Of a stretch of DNA of 37,094 nt, positions 24,834 to 32,669 are shown piece after piece. Made by a program: the position numbers and the translations under genes. Position 1 is the first letter of the stretch, and each line of letters begins with the position of its first letter. The notes beneath the pieces were generated by a model, which was given only the letters and a program-made list of their open reading frames with translations, was not told the origin of the DNA and searched no databases. The stretch is taken from positions 64,392 to 101,485 of the forward strand of contig JAMCTX010000003.1 of the NCBI GenBank assembly GCA_023381255.1. Direction: 5' to 3'. This DNA comes from Nitrososphaerota archaeon. GTDB lineage: Archaea; Thermoproteota; Nitrososphaeria; Conexivisphaerales; UBA164.

Positions 24834-25955
24834 TGTGGGGCACTATTCCACTATCATTAACTTAACAAAAAATCGTAACTAAATTCGTCCCTGCTTTATA
24901 TATAAGGAGACGAATTTTTAAACTTCCCGGTCTATACATGTGGCAAGGCTGCATAGCGCCGATATCCAGAGCAAGCTGAAGGATATCAACGATTACATCA
25001 ACAAGGAGTACAATCTTACCCATCCAAAAAAGAAGAGGGACTGGAGGACATATGAGCGGCAGTTCACAAGGAGGGCGGGCACGGCAATGAAGATGCTCAA
25101 CCCGCTTGTGCATGAAGCTGCAAGCGCAATACAGATTGTGCCAGCAGCGGGCCACCCTCACTCCATTTCTCTAGAGGACAGGCTAAAGCTGCTGCTGATC
25201 AAGCAGCTTATTGCAAAATCAAACAGGGTATTCTCCAACATGCTATTTATGTTCTCGATGCTGGCCGGCATTGAGGTGTCATACAAGACAATTGAAAGGC
25301 TGTACTCTGACCCAGAAGTCATGCTTGCCGTCCACAACCTGCACGTTCTACTTTTGAGGAAGAAAGGTGTAAACTCTTCCTACACCACCGGAGACGGCAC
25401 GGGTATTCACTTACTGTAAAGAAGAACATGAATCATATGCTCAGAAGCTCAAGAACATGGCCAACCTTGGCAGGAAAAGGAGAAAGCTCTTTGCCTACAT
25501 GTTCACGCTCATGGACCTTGACACAAGGATGTACATCGCCTTTGGTTCAAGCATGAAGTCTGAGAAGGAGGCGTTTAACAGGGCAATGAGAATGCTAAGA
25601 AGAACCGATATAACCCTGAAGAGCATCAGGCTTGACAAGTACTACAGCGTATCAAAGTACGTAAGCAAGTTTGGCAAGGGAACAAAAGGTGTACATCATA
25701 CCAAAGAAGAACGCAACTCTAAACGGATCACAGAAGTGGAAGGACACGATGAAGGAGTTTGTGACAAACACTATGAAATACCTGGAGGAGTATTACAAGA
25801 GGGAAAACTCAGAAGCTGGGTTCTCCGCTGACAAGAAGATGCTTGGCTGGGGAATTGCCCAGAGAAGGGAAGACAGGATAGACTGCGCACAGTTCACCAC
25901 TGGATTGTGGCACAACCTGTTCAACTTGACTCCATATTAGCTATTTTGTCCCACA
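24834..25955 (+). mobile_element. DDE-type insertion sequence, about 1.1 kb, with imperfect terminal inverted repeats
   Basis: The left end TGTGGGGCACTATT (24834-24847) and the inverted right end TGTGGGACAAAATA (25955-25942) agree at about 10 of 14 positions and bracket the broken transposase gene. A separate inverted repeat, aaattcgtc (24881-24889) / gacgaattt (24909-24917), lies in the transposase promoter. The IS family is not assigned. Confidence 0.55.
24940..25940 (+). pseudogene. DDE transposase, two frameshifts
   Basis: Three overlapping frames make one protein: MARLHSADIQSKLKDINDYI... to YTTGDGTG (frame of 24940), then HESYAQKLKNMANLGRKRRK... to SIRLDKYYSVSKYVSKFGKG (frame of 25457), then KVYIIPKKNATLNGSQKWKD... 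to the end at 25940 (frame of 25671). Candidate catalytic acids are the aspartate in TTGDGTG, the aspartate in RLDKYY and a glutamate near QRREDRID. The breaks lie near 25405-25417 and 25675-25690. The gene is inactive unless both shifts are recoded. Confidence 0.7.
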
Positions 25956-25995
25956 GCCCAAAAGATTCATTAACTTTTATGCTGGAATATTCTGT

Positions 25996-26715
25996 ATGGA
26001 AACAGAGCTTCTGTATCTGAAAGATTCCTACCTCAAGACATTTTCGGCCAGTGTCGTTAGGTCAGAAGGGAGATCGCTGATACTCGACAGAACGGCATTT
26101 TACCCCGGGGGTGGAGGGCAGCCGTGCGATATGGGCAGCATGGTATTTAATTCAGGAAAGACGTTGAAAGTAATTGAAGTAAAGAAAATGAGTGGAGAGA
26201 TAGTGCATGTGCTGGACGGCGAACCAGACGGGACATCTGTAAATGCTTCAATCGACTGGGAAAGAAGGTACAGGCTCATGAAGCTGCATACATCAATACA
26301 CCTGATGGACGGCATAATAAGGAGGGATTTTGGTCACGGGTATATAACAGGGGGCCAGATATACGAGGACAGGGCACGGGTTGACCTTGACTTCCCAGAA
26401 CTTACCAGGGAGCTGGCCCAAAAGATAGAGGCTTCCACAAACGAAGAAATATCCAAGGGGTTAGAGGTCAGGGTAAAATACATTTCTAAGGAGGAGGCAT
26501 TGAAAATACCTGACATTGCGAGGACAAAGCCTGGCAGAGAACTGCTTGAAAGGCTGGACGAGGTCAGGATAGTTGAAATTGTTGGACTGGACATGCAGAT
26601 GGATGGTGGAACGCATGTAAGGGATATAAAAGAAATTGGCAACATCTCCATCGTAAAGTTTGAAAACAAGGGTTCGCACAGCAAAAGGCTGGAAATTAAG
26701 GTTTCCGGCACCTAG
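25996..26715 (+). CDS. alaX: Alanyl-tRNA editing protein AlaX
   Basis: This 239-residue protein is a free-standing homolog of the AlaRS editing domain, which hydrolyses Ser-tRNA-Ala or Gly-tRNA-Ala. The hallmark RTAFYPGGGGQPCDMG (32-47) is a loop typical of the longer AlaX-M type. The zinc ligands are H98 and H102 in KLHTSIHLMD and H207 in MQMDGGTHVRDIKEIG. The position usually held by cysteine in CGGTHV is aspartate (D203) here, a substitution I recall in some AlaX proteins. The ATG follows a TATA-like ttaactttta by about 24 nt. It lies directly after the dead DDE element and has its own promoter. Confidence 0.9.
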   Translation: METELLYLKDSYLKTFSASVVRSEGRSLILDRTAFYPGGGGQPCDMGSMVFNSGKTLKVIEVKKMSGEIVHVLDGEPDGTSVNASIDWERRYRLMKLHTSIHLMDGIIRRDFGHGYITGGQIYEDRARVDLDFPELTRELAQKIEASTNEEISKGLEVRVKYISKEEALKIPDIARTKPGRELLERLDEVRIVEIVGLDMQMDGGTHVRDIKEIGNISIVKFENKGSHSKRLEIKVSGT

Positions 26716-26797
26716 CCAATGATTCAATGGGTTTCACCATGGATATATGGCATTGTGCAGCCCAACATATTTATAAAGTGGTTATAATAACAATAAG

Positions 26798-27100
26798 ATG
26801 TTGAAAATAAAAGATTTGTCGATGGGAAGTTCAAGGGTAAGTGTTGAGGGCGTGGTTGTGAGCAAGTCGGAACCCAGAAACGTAAAGACAAAAATGGGCG
26901 AAGATGCACAGGTGGCAGATTGCGTGATAGAGGACGACAGCGGCAAGATTGTAATGAGCCTGTGGAACAATCAGATAGAGCAGGTCAATGAGGGGGACCA
27001 GGTAAGGGTTGAAAACGGTTACGTAACCTCGTTCAGGTCAGAACTCAGGCTTAACGTTGGCAGGTATGGCAAACTTTTCGTTAACGGCAACGCGGTTTAG
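26798..27100 (+). CDS. Small OB-fold (SSB/RPA-like) nucleic-acid-binding protein
   Basis: This 100-residue protein forms a single OB fold: MLKIKDLSMGSSRVSVEGVV, then VADCVIEDDSGKIVMSLWNN (about 39-58), and QVNEGDQVRVENGYVTSFRS. The tryptophan in SLWNNQ matches the strand where archaeal SSB/RPA proteins have a conserved SLWN-like segment. It probably binds single-stranded DNA or acts in an RPA-like complex. A TATA-like atatttata lies 27 nt before the ATG. Its stop is 1 bp from the stop of the convergent CDF gene. Confidence 0.8.
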   Translation: MLKIKDLSMGSSRVSVEGVVVSKSEPRNVKTKMGEDAQVADCVIEDDSGKIVMSLWNNQIEQVNEGDQVRVENGYVTSFRSELRLNVGRYGKLFVNGNAV

Positions 27101-27101
27101 C

Positions 27102-28286
27102 TCACGCAACATACCTTTTGAGTTTTCCTTCCTTGAACGCTTCATATGCTTCCTGAGGCGTTTTTATATCGGTTATGTAAACATCTATCCCGGCTCCTGA
27201 AAGGGCAAGAACAGCTGTTTCATCCATCCCTTGAGCTATAACCGCGTTGACCCCAAGTTTTTTCAGCATGTCAATTATCATCTGGGCCTTGTGCCTTTCA
27301 GCGTCCGCAGCCGGGTTATCATGGCGCGTGTAATTGCCGTCGTGCGTGTTTAAAATCAAAAGCCCAGGAGCCTGTCCAAAGTGGGAAGAAATGTTGCCGT
27401 CTTCCGAAACCGGGAATGCAAGAATCCATTTCTTGCTCATGCTGCCCGGTTCAACGTGTATTGTAACTGAAACAACCCCTTTGACTTTTTCCTTCAGCGT
27501 TTCTTCAATATAATCCGTCATGGCGTCAGCCCTGTCCACGGGCAGAGAATGCGGCATTTCCAGGTGCATTTCCACAAAGTAAAAGGGACCTGCCTTGCGC
27601 ACCTTCAGCTCATGAAAGCCTATTATTCCACTTATCTGGTTCATGACCTTTGAAATTGTTAGCACAACAGCCTTATCTGAGGCGTCAAGCAGCGAAAGCA
27701 CTGCATCCCTCATAATGCCGTAACTCTGAAACACCAGGTATACTATTATGATTACAAGGCAGAGGTATGCCAGGTAAATGTATCCTGCCCATTCCATAAA
27801 TATGCCAGCTATTACAATGATCCCAAGTATGCCATCTTCGTAATTGTGCAACCTTTCGGCCTTTATGACGGAAGAATTGGATGTCATCAGGCCCGATATC
27901 CAGTGTCCAAGGTAAATGCTCACTGCAATGGAAATGAATTCAACCACCAGCAGCGGCAAAAGGTCAGTGGGCCTCAGATGCACAAAGCCAGTAACTGCTA
28001 TTTCAAATGCTGCATAGACTATCGCAATGCCCATAAAGAGAGACACCAGGCTTTCCCCCTTATACAAGCCGTAGGGAAAGTTGGTGGATGGATGAAGCGA
28101 TACAAGGTAAAGCCCCAAATATGCGGCAAGCATCATTATGACGTCGGCCATGTTATGAATGCCGTCAGCAATTAATATCGGGCTCAGGAACACATGGCCA
28201 ACTATGATTTTCAGCAAGCCAAGGAAAAGGAACGCAAATAAGCTCACAAGCGTTCTGGTCCTGGCGGTGCTGAAATTGCTTCCCAT
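27102..28286 (-). CDS. CDF cation transporter with C-terminal NifX/NifB-like domain
   Basis: The 394-residue protein has three parts. Residues 10-200 hold the six membrane helices of a cation diffusion facilitator, with HxxxD sites at IADGIHNMADVI (H44, D48) and ERLHNYEDGI (H147, D151) that bind the exported metal. Residues 201-282 are the cytoplasmic ferredoxin-like dimer domain (GFHELKVRKAGPFYFVEMHL, VVSVTIHVEP). Residues 286-394 are a dinitrogenase iron-molybdenum cofactor-type domain (ILAFPVSEDGNISSHFGQAP, then AQMIIDMLKKLGVNAVIAQG). That fold binds metal clusters in NifX and NifB. The fusion may sense or deliver metal. A perfect palindrome overlaps the promoter (28292-28311). Confidence 0.85.
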   Translation of the reverse strand: MGSNFSTARTRTLVSLFAFLFLGLLKIIVGHVFLSPILIADGIHNMADVIMMLAAYLGLYLVSLHPSTNFPYGLYKGESLVSLFMGIAIVYAAFEIAVTGFVHLRPTDLLPLLVVEFISIAVSIYLGHWISGLMTSNSSVIKAERLHNYEDGILGIIVIAGIFMEWAGYIYLAYLCLVIIIVYLVFQSYGIMRDAVLSLLDASDKAVVLTISKVMNQISGIIGFHELKVRKAGPFYFVEMHLEMPHSLPVDRADAMTDYIEETLKEKVKGVVSVTIHVEPGSMSKKWILAFPVSEDGNISSHFGQAPGLLILNTHDGNYTRHDNPAADAERHKAQMIIDMLKKLGVNAVIAQGMDETAVLALSGAGIDVYITDIKTPQEAYEAFKEGKLKRYVA

Positions 28287-28291
28287 TGCAG

Positions 28292-28311
28292 TATATCGGT
28301 TTAACGATATA
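28292..28311. promoter_or_regulatory. Perfect palindrome at the CDF promoter
   Basis: TATATCG (28292-28298), 6-bp spacer, CGATATA (28305-28311). It begins 6 bp before the CDF ATG (minus strand) and overlaps the likely TATA box, where a bound repressor would block transcription. A metal-responsive repressor is a guess from context. Confidence 0.55.
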
Positions 28312-28346
28312 TAAAAATTTTTAAATTGCCTGCATAATTTTGAACC

Positions 28347-28805
28347 ATGATAAGTCTCAACCTGCCCCCTAGGATCAAGGTGCTTGAAGCCGTTTCTGCG
28401 GTTGCTCGCGGAAGGGTTAAAAAAAGTGATGGGGCTTTTAAGGTGAGAGCATCAGCAGGAAGCAGGGAATACACGGTAATTTTAAATGATGCATATGTAT
28501 ACAGCGATGATAACGGCACGCTGCGCAGGGGCTACGTGGGTTACCCCATAATAGCTGCCATGATAGCAGAGGGAACAATCCGGGGTTTTCCGGAGCTAGG
28601 TGAGGCTTTAAAAGATCTCCCATGGGCTGAGCTTAATGCCAGAATGGCCAGCTACAGGAAGGTGGAAAGCTACGCAAAGGGGGTAGCTAAAAAGGCGGGA
28701 ATAGGGGGAGAGGCGGTTGACAATTATATCGCAGAAGTGCTTGCCGCAATTAGTGCTAGAAGGCTAAAGTTTAAAGATATGAGGCAATCTACCCTTACTC
28801 CGTAA
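28347..28805 (+). CDS. Hypothetical archaeal protein, first gene of a dense operon
   Basis: This 152-residue basic protein has no membrane segment. It includes IKVLEAVSAVARGRVKKSDG, TVILNDAYVYSDDNGTLRRG, YVGYPIIAAMIAEG and a helical lysine-rich C-terminal half. I do not recognise a family. The TATA-like tttttaaatt lies about 26 nt before the ATG. Its TAA shares one base with the next ATG (taATG), and the next two genes also overlap, so it probably belongs to a unit with the FAH hydrolase and Sua5. Confidence 0.65.
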   Translation: MISLNLPPRIKVLEAVSAVARGRVKKSDGAFKVRASAGSREYTVILNDAYVYSDDNGTLRRGYVGYPIIAAMIAEGTIRGFPELGEALKDLPWAELNARMASYRKVESYAKGVAKKAGIGGEAVDNYIAEVLAAISARRLKFKDMRQSTLTP

Positions 28806-29692
28806 TGAAAATCATAAACTACCTGCAGGGGGGCATGAAAAGGATAGGGGTGTTAAGGGACGGTGCAATAGCTGACCTGAGCGAACCTTTTTCAAGGTAC
28901 GGCCTCAGGGTGGACAGCCTGGATTCGTTGCTTGAAATGAACCTTCTCGACAGGCTTGACGGTGCGCTAAGCGAAAGCTCAACTTCCCTTAAGCTTTCCG
29001 AAACCACGTTGCTTCCTCCTATCCAGCGTCCTGAAAAAATAATGCTTGCAGCTGTAAATTATTATTCCCATGAAAGGGAACAGGGAGTGAACAGGCCTGA
29101 AATGCCGTACCTGTTTACCAAGTTCAGAAATGCTCTGGCAGGCCCATACGACGATGTTCTGCTGCCCAAAGCGTCCAGCAAAATGGACTATGAAGGTGAG
29201 CTGGCGGTGATAATTGGCAAAAAGGGCAAGTATATAAAAAAGACAAATGCGCTGGAGCACGTTCTGGGATTCGCTGTGGCAAATGATATCAGCTTCAGGG
29301 ACTTGCAGTTTCCATTGGGATGGCCCTCAGTCACCAATCCCTATGGACAGAACTGGCTCCGGGGCAAATCTTTGGACAGCGCCTTTCCCCTAGGCCCCTA
29401 TGCAGTTACAATCGATGAAATTGGAGACCCGCACTCGCTTGGCATAAGGACAACCGTAAATGGTGAGCTGAGGCAGGATGGAAGCACTTCAGACATGATA
29501 TTCGGCGTAGATGAACTGATAGAATACGCGTCAAACGGCATAACCCTGCTGCCCGGTGACGTAATATCAACCGGAACCCCACAGGGGGTGGCTGCCTTCA
29601 GCCAGAAAACATTTCTAAAAGATGGCGACGTGGTGGAAGTAACTGTTAGCAGGGTGGGTTATATAAGGAACAGAGTAAAAAGGGAGCAATGA
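28805..29692 (+). CDS. Fumarylacetoacetate hydrolase (FAH) family protein
   Basis: The 295-residue protein has a short N-terminal domain (1-70) and the FAH fold. Metal ligands are visible in SKMDYEGELAVIIGKKGKYI (E130 and E132) and VANDISFRDLQ (D161). Other signatures are GKSLDSAFPLGP (about 191-202) and LLPGDVISTGTPQGV (about 247-261). Family members cleave C-C bonds in 2-oxo/1,3-diketone acids, decarboxylate oxaloacetate or act as hydratases. The exact substrate is not evident. The gene overlaps both neighbours: taATG upstream and ATGA with sua5 downstream. Confidence 0.88.
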   Translation: MKIINYLQGGMKRIGVLRDGAIADLSEPFSRYGLRVDSLDSLLEMNLLDRLDGALSESSTSLKLSETTLLPPIQRPEKIMLAAVNYYSHEREQGVNRPEMPYLFTKFRNALAGPYDDVLLPKASSKMDYEGELAVIIGKKGKYIKKTNALEHVLGFAVANDISFRDLQFPLGWPSVTNPYGQNWLRGKSLDSAFPLGPYAVTIDEIGDPHSLGIRTTVNGELRQDGSTSDMIFGVDELIEYASNGITLLPGDVISTGTPQGVAAFSQKTFLKDGDVVEVTVSRVGYIRNRVKREQ

Positions 29693-30756
29693 ATACCGAA
29701 ATAATAAAAGTGGACCCCATAGAGCCTGACAGAAAATCAGTCATGAGGGCAGCGCGCATAATCAGGAAAGGCGGCATTGTGGCTTTTCCAACCGAAACGG
29801 TTTACGGCCTGGGGGCTGACGCTTTCAATGAGGCTGCAGCTGGAAAGATATTTGAAGCAAAGGGCAGACCCAGGGATAACCCGCTGATAGTTCACCTGAA
29901 GGGTGCGGAGCAGCTTGAGCTTGTATCTTTGGTCAATGAAGAAATCATGAATGTGGCTAGAAAGGTCTGGCCGGGGCCAGTCACGCTTGTTCTACCGAGA
30001 GCGCATGACCTTCCCGACCCGGTTACATCAGGGCTTAAAACGGTTGCGGTCAGGGTCCCGGCTCACCCTGTAGCGCTTGCGCTGATCGAGCTTTCAGGAA
30101 CTCCCATAGCAGCCCCGAGCGCAAACCTTGCAGGCAAGCCGAGTCCAACAAATGCAAAGCACGTAATTGAAGACCTGCAGGGCAGGGTGGATGCGATTAT
30201 TGATGCAGGGGAGACCTTTTTCGGGGTGGAGTCAACCATAGTCAACCTTGCAGTTAACCCGCCAGTGCTTCTAAGGCCAGGTGCCCTGGGCACTGAAGAG
30301 CTGGAGCCGATAATTGGCAAGATCACTGTGCCGGAGGAGGCCCACGGCTATGAGTCTGAGGTGGCCATTGCCCCCGGAATGAAGTACAGGCACTATGCGC
30401 CAGCAAAAAGGGTGGTGCTTGCCGGTGACAGAAAAAATTATCTGAAAATACTTGAAAGATCCGCTGGTTGCGGTATTCCGGCTGCCATATGCTCTGAAGA
30501 AATGAAACCTGCAGTCGATGCGCTGGGAATTAGGAGCATAATAATAGGGCGCGAATCTGACCTCTACACCGTTGCCCGGGGGCTATTTTCATCTCTCAGG
30601 ATTCTGGATGAGACGGACGCAGATTTCGGGGTGGCGCAACCCTTTGACGAAAGAGGAATAGGGCTTGCAATAATGAACCGGCTGAGAAAGGCTACCGGGC
30701 ATACCATCATCAATTCGCCTGATGAGCTTCCGCATGCGCTTTACCGACAATGTTAA
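29689..30756 (+). CDS. sua5: L-threonylcarbamoyladenylate synthase (Sua5)
   Basis: This 355-residue protein makes threonylcarbamoyl-AMP from threonine, bicarbonate and ATP, the first step of t6A formation at position 37 of ANN-decoding tRNAs. The YrdC domain (about 12-210) shows GGIVAFPTETVYGLGADAFN, KGRPRDNPLIVHL, GPVTLVLPRA, VAVRVPAHP and PIAAPSANLAGKPSPT. A linker, GMKYRHYAPAK (about 225-235), is followed by the C-terminal Sua5 domain, so this is the long form. It starts in ATGA overlap with the FAH gene. Confidence 0.93.
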   Translation: MNTEIIKVDPIEPDRKSVMRAARIIRKGGIVAFPTETVYGLGADAFNEAAAGKIFEAKGRPRDNPLIVHLKGAEQLELVSLVNEEIMNVARKVWPGPVTLVLPRAHDLPDPVTSGLKTVAVRVPAHPVALALIELSGTPIAAPSANLAGKPSPTNAKHVIEDLQGRVDAIIDAGETFFGVESTIVNLAVNPPVLLRPGALGTEELEPIIGKITVPEEAHGYESEVAIAPGMKYRHYAPAKRVVLAGDRKNYLKILERSAGCGIPAAICSEEMKPAVDALGIRSIIIGRESDLYTVARGLFSSLRILDETDADFGVAQPFDERGIGLAIMNRLRKATGHTIINSPDELPHALYRQC

Positions 30757-30790
30757 AAGTGTAATTATCTAAAGCCTAGCGTGGTATATT

Positions 30791-31708
30791 ATGAGCAGGG
30801 TTCTTGTATGTGACCCGATTGACGATGAGGGAATAAAGATGCTAAAGAGCGCCGGGCTTGATGTCGATTATAGGCCGTCAATTACCCCGGCTGAGTTGAA
30901 GCAGGACATAAAGGGCTATGATGGCGTGGTTGTAAGGAGCAGGACCAAAATAACCCGTGAAGTTATTGAATCAGGGTCCAGGCTGAAGGCAATAGGCAGG
31001 GCGGGCGTCGGGCTGGACAACATAGACCTTGTTGCAGCGAAAGAAAAAGGAATAAAGGTTGTTAACGCTCCAGAATCCCTGACACAGTCAGTCGTTGAAA
31101 TGGTAACCGGGTTCATGATAGCTTTAAGCAGGTACATTTGCAATGCCGATAAAACCATGAAGGAAGGCAAGTGGTTAAAGACCCAGTATTTGGGAAATGA
31201 ACTTAATGGGAAAACCCTGGGCATTGTTGGCTTTGGAAGGATTGGAAGGGGTGTGGCAAAGGTGGCAAGGGCCCTGGGAATGAAAATAGTAGCTTTTGAT
31301 GTTATACCGATTGATGAAAAGACAAAGCAGGAACTGGCACTGGAACAGCTGCCTCTGGAAGAAGTCTTGCGGGTTTCTGATTTTGTTACCCTACATGTCC
31401 CCGGGGGCCAGGGCACATATCATTTGATAGACCTGCCGAAGCTGAAGCTCATGAAACCATCCTCATTCATAATCAATACATCAAGGGGAAACGTGGTCAA
31501 GGAGGAGGACCTGATTTATGCGATAAAGAACAAAATAATCGCGGGTGCCGCCCTTGACGTATTTGAAGTTGAGCCGCCATCCAACAAGGAGTTATTTACA
31601 CTTGAGAGGATAATATTAACTCCCCATGTTGGAGGGGAAACCGCGGAGGCGCAGAAGCTGGCGGCGACGCTTACAGTGCAGAGGCTAATTGAGGCGATAA
31701 ATTCATGA
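30791..31708 (+). CDS. serA: D-3-phosphoglycerate dehydrogenase
   Basis: This 305-residue protein is the short, ACT-less form of the serine-pathway dehydrogenase, which oxidises 3-phosphoglycerate to 3-phosphohydroxypyruvate with NAD. The NAD site is LGIVGFGRIGRGVAK (about 143-157). The catalytic set includes an arginine in NTSRGNVVKEEDL, a glutamate in DVFEVEPP and the histidine in LTPHVGGETAEAQ. RAGVGLDNID (about 70-79) is also typical. Other 2-hydroxyacid dehydrogenases share the fold, but length and motifs favour SerA. It overlaps the L15e gene by 4 nt (ATGA). Confidence 0.85.
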   Translation: MSRVLVCDPIDDEGIKMLKSAGLDVDYRPSITPAELKQDIKGYDGVVVRSRTKITREVIESGSRLKAIGRAGVGLDNIDLVAAKEKGIKVVNAPESLTQSVVEMVTGFMIALSRYICNADKTMKEGKWLKTQYLGNELNGKTLGIVGFGRIGRGVAKVARALGMKIVAFDVIPIDEKTKQELALEQLPLEEVLRVSDFVTLHVPGGQGTYHLIDLPKLKLMKPSSFIINTSRGNVVKEEDLIYAIKNKIIAGAALDVFEVEPPSNKELFTLERIILTPHVGGETAEAQKLAATLTVQRLIEAINS

Positions 31709-32121
31709 AGAACATGTACGACTATATCAATGAAACCTGGCAGAAATATTATAAGGAAAAGCCTGACGAATACAAGGCGTACCTGATAAAGTGGAGGTCT
31801 GATCCCAGGATGGTCAGGGTTGAAAAGCCAACCAGGATTGACATGGCGAGGGAACTTGGATACAAGGAGAAGCCCGGTTATATCGCAGTCAGGATAAGGA
31901 TGGCAAGGGGAGGCATGAAGATACAGAGGCCAAACTCTGGAAGAAGGCAGAAGCACAGCGGTTCAAAGCTCATATCAGGCCAGGTTTCAAAGGCTGACAT
32001 TGCGGCGCAGAGGGTATCGGCAGTTTACAGAAACATGAAGGTGCTGGGCACATATTACCTGGGAGAAGACGGGAAGCACGTCTGGTACGAAGTAGTTTTA
32101 CATGACCAAAGCGGAAATTGA
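31705..32121 (+). CDS. rpl15e: Ribosomal protein L15e
   Basis: This 138-residue protein belongs to the large ribosomal subunit of archaea and eukaryotes and has no bacterial counterpart. Typical segments are MYDYINETWQKYYK at the start, RWRSDPRMVRVEKPTRID-like residues at 30-47, GYIAVRIRMARGGMKIQRPN and GRRQKHSGSK. It is a little shorter than eukaryotic L15e, as is usual in archaea. The ATG overlaps the serA stop, and the next gene starts at a TTG that overlaps its own stop. Confidence 0.93.
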   Translation: MKNMYDYINETWQKYYKEKPDEYKAYLIKWRSDPRMVRVEKPTRIDMARELGYKEKPGYIAVRIRMARGGMKIQRPNSGRRQKHSGSKLISGQVSKADIAAQRVSAVYRNMKVLGTYYLGEDGKHVWYEVVLHDQSGN

Positions 32122-32669
32122 ACCGGGAACTGGTTAAGGTTTACCTTTATTCTATTTTAAAGGAAAACCCGGACTCCAAAGCGCTGAAAAAGTTACAGGA
32201 AGGCGGTCTTGCCGACAGCAATGGATTGACAGAGAAGGGGAGGTCACTGATAAGGGTTGTTCTTGCAGGCGGGGTATTTGATATAATCCACCCTGGGCAC
32301 ATATACTTTCTGAGAAAGGCAAAGGAGCTTGGAGATGTGCTGGTAGTTGTTGTTGCAAGGGACGTGAACGTGATTAAATTTAAGGGCACCAGGCCAATGA
32401 ATGATGAAAATCTTAGGCGGGAGCTAGTTGGCGCAATTAAATACGTTGACGCCGCAATTCTAGGTGACGAAAATGACCTTATGAAAACTGTGCAGCTTGT
32501 AAGGCCGGATATAATCGCGCTTGGATACGACCAGGCACACAGCGAATCGGAATTCTCTGAAAAGAGCAAAAAATTGGGAATAAACCTGAAAGTTGTAAGG
32601 ATAGATTCCCCATATCCGTCTATAAAGTCCAGGAATATGAAGAACGATCCAAGGGCAGAGTGGATCTAG
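32118..32669 (+). CDS. ribL: FAD synthase (archaeal RibL type)
   Basis: The 183-residue protein transfers AMP from ATP to FMN. A nucleotidyltransferase domain (about 45-183) has the signature LAGGVFDIIHPGHIYFLRKA with HPGH at 58-61, and a later SIKSR segment (about 170) at the position of the second ATP-binding motif. The first 45 residues form a small helical, winged-helix-like extension (LYSILKENPDSKALKKLQEG). A glycerol-3-phosphate cytidylyltransferase is the alternative within the fold; archaeal genomic context favours RibL. The TTG start overlaps the L15e stop. It converges on the helicase gene, sharing 4 bp. Confidence 0.82.
   Translation: MNRELVKVYLYSILKENPDSKALKKLQEGGLADSNGLTEKGRSLIRVVLAGGVFDIIHPGHIYFLRKAKELGDVLVVVVARDVNVIKFKGTRPMNDENLRRELVGAIKYVDAAILGDENDLMKTVQLVRPDIIALGYDQAHSESEFSEKSKKLGINLKVVRIDSPYPSIKSRNMKNDPRAEWI

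Noticed and set aside
30916-31416. 166-codon minus-strand frame
   Set aside because: Antisense to serA, which has clear family motifs.
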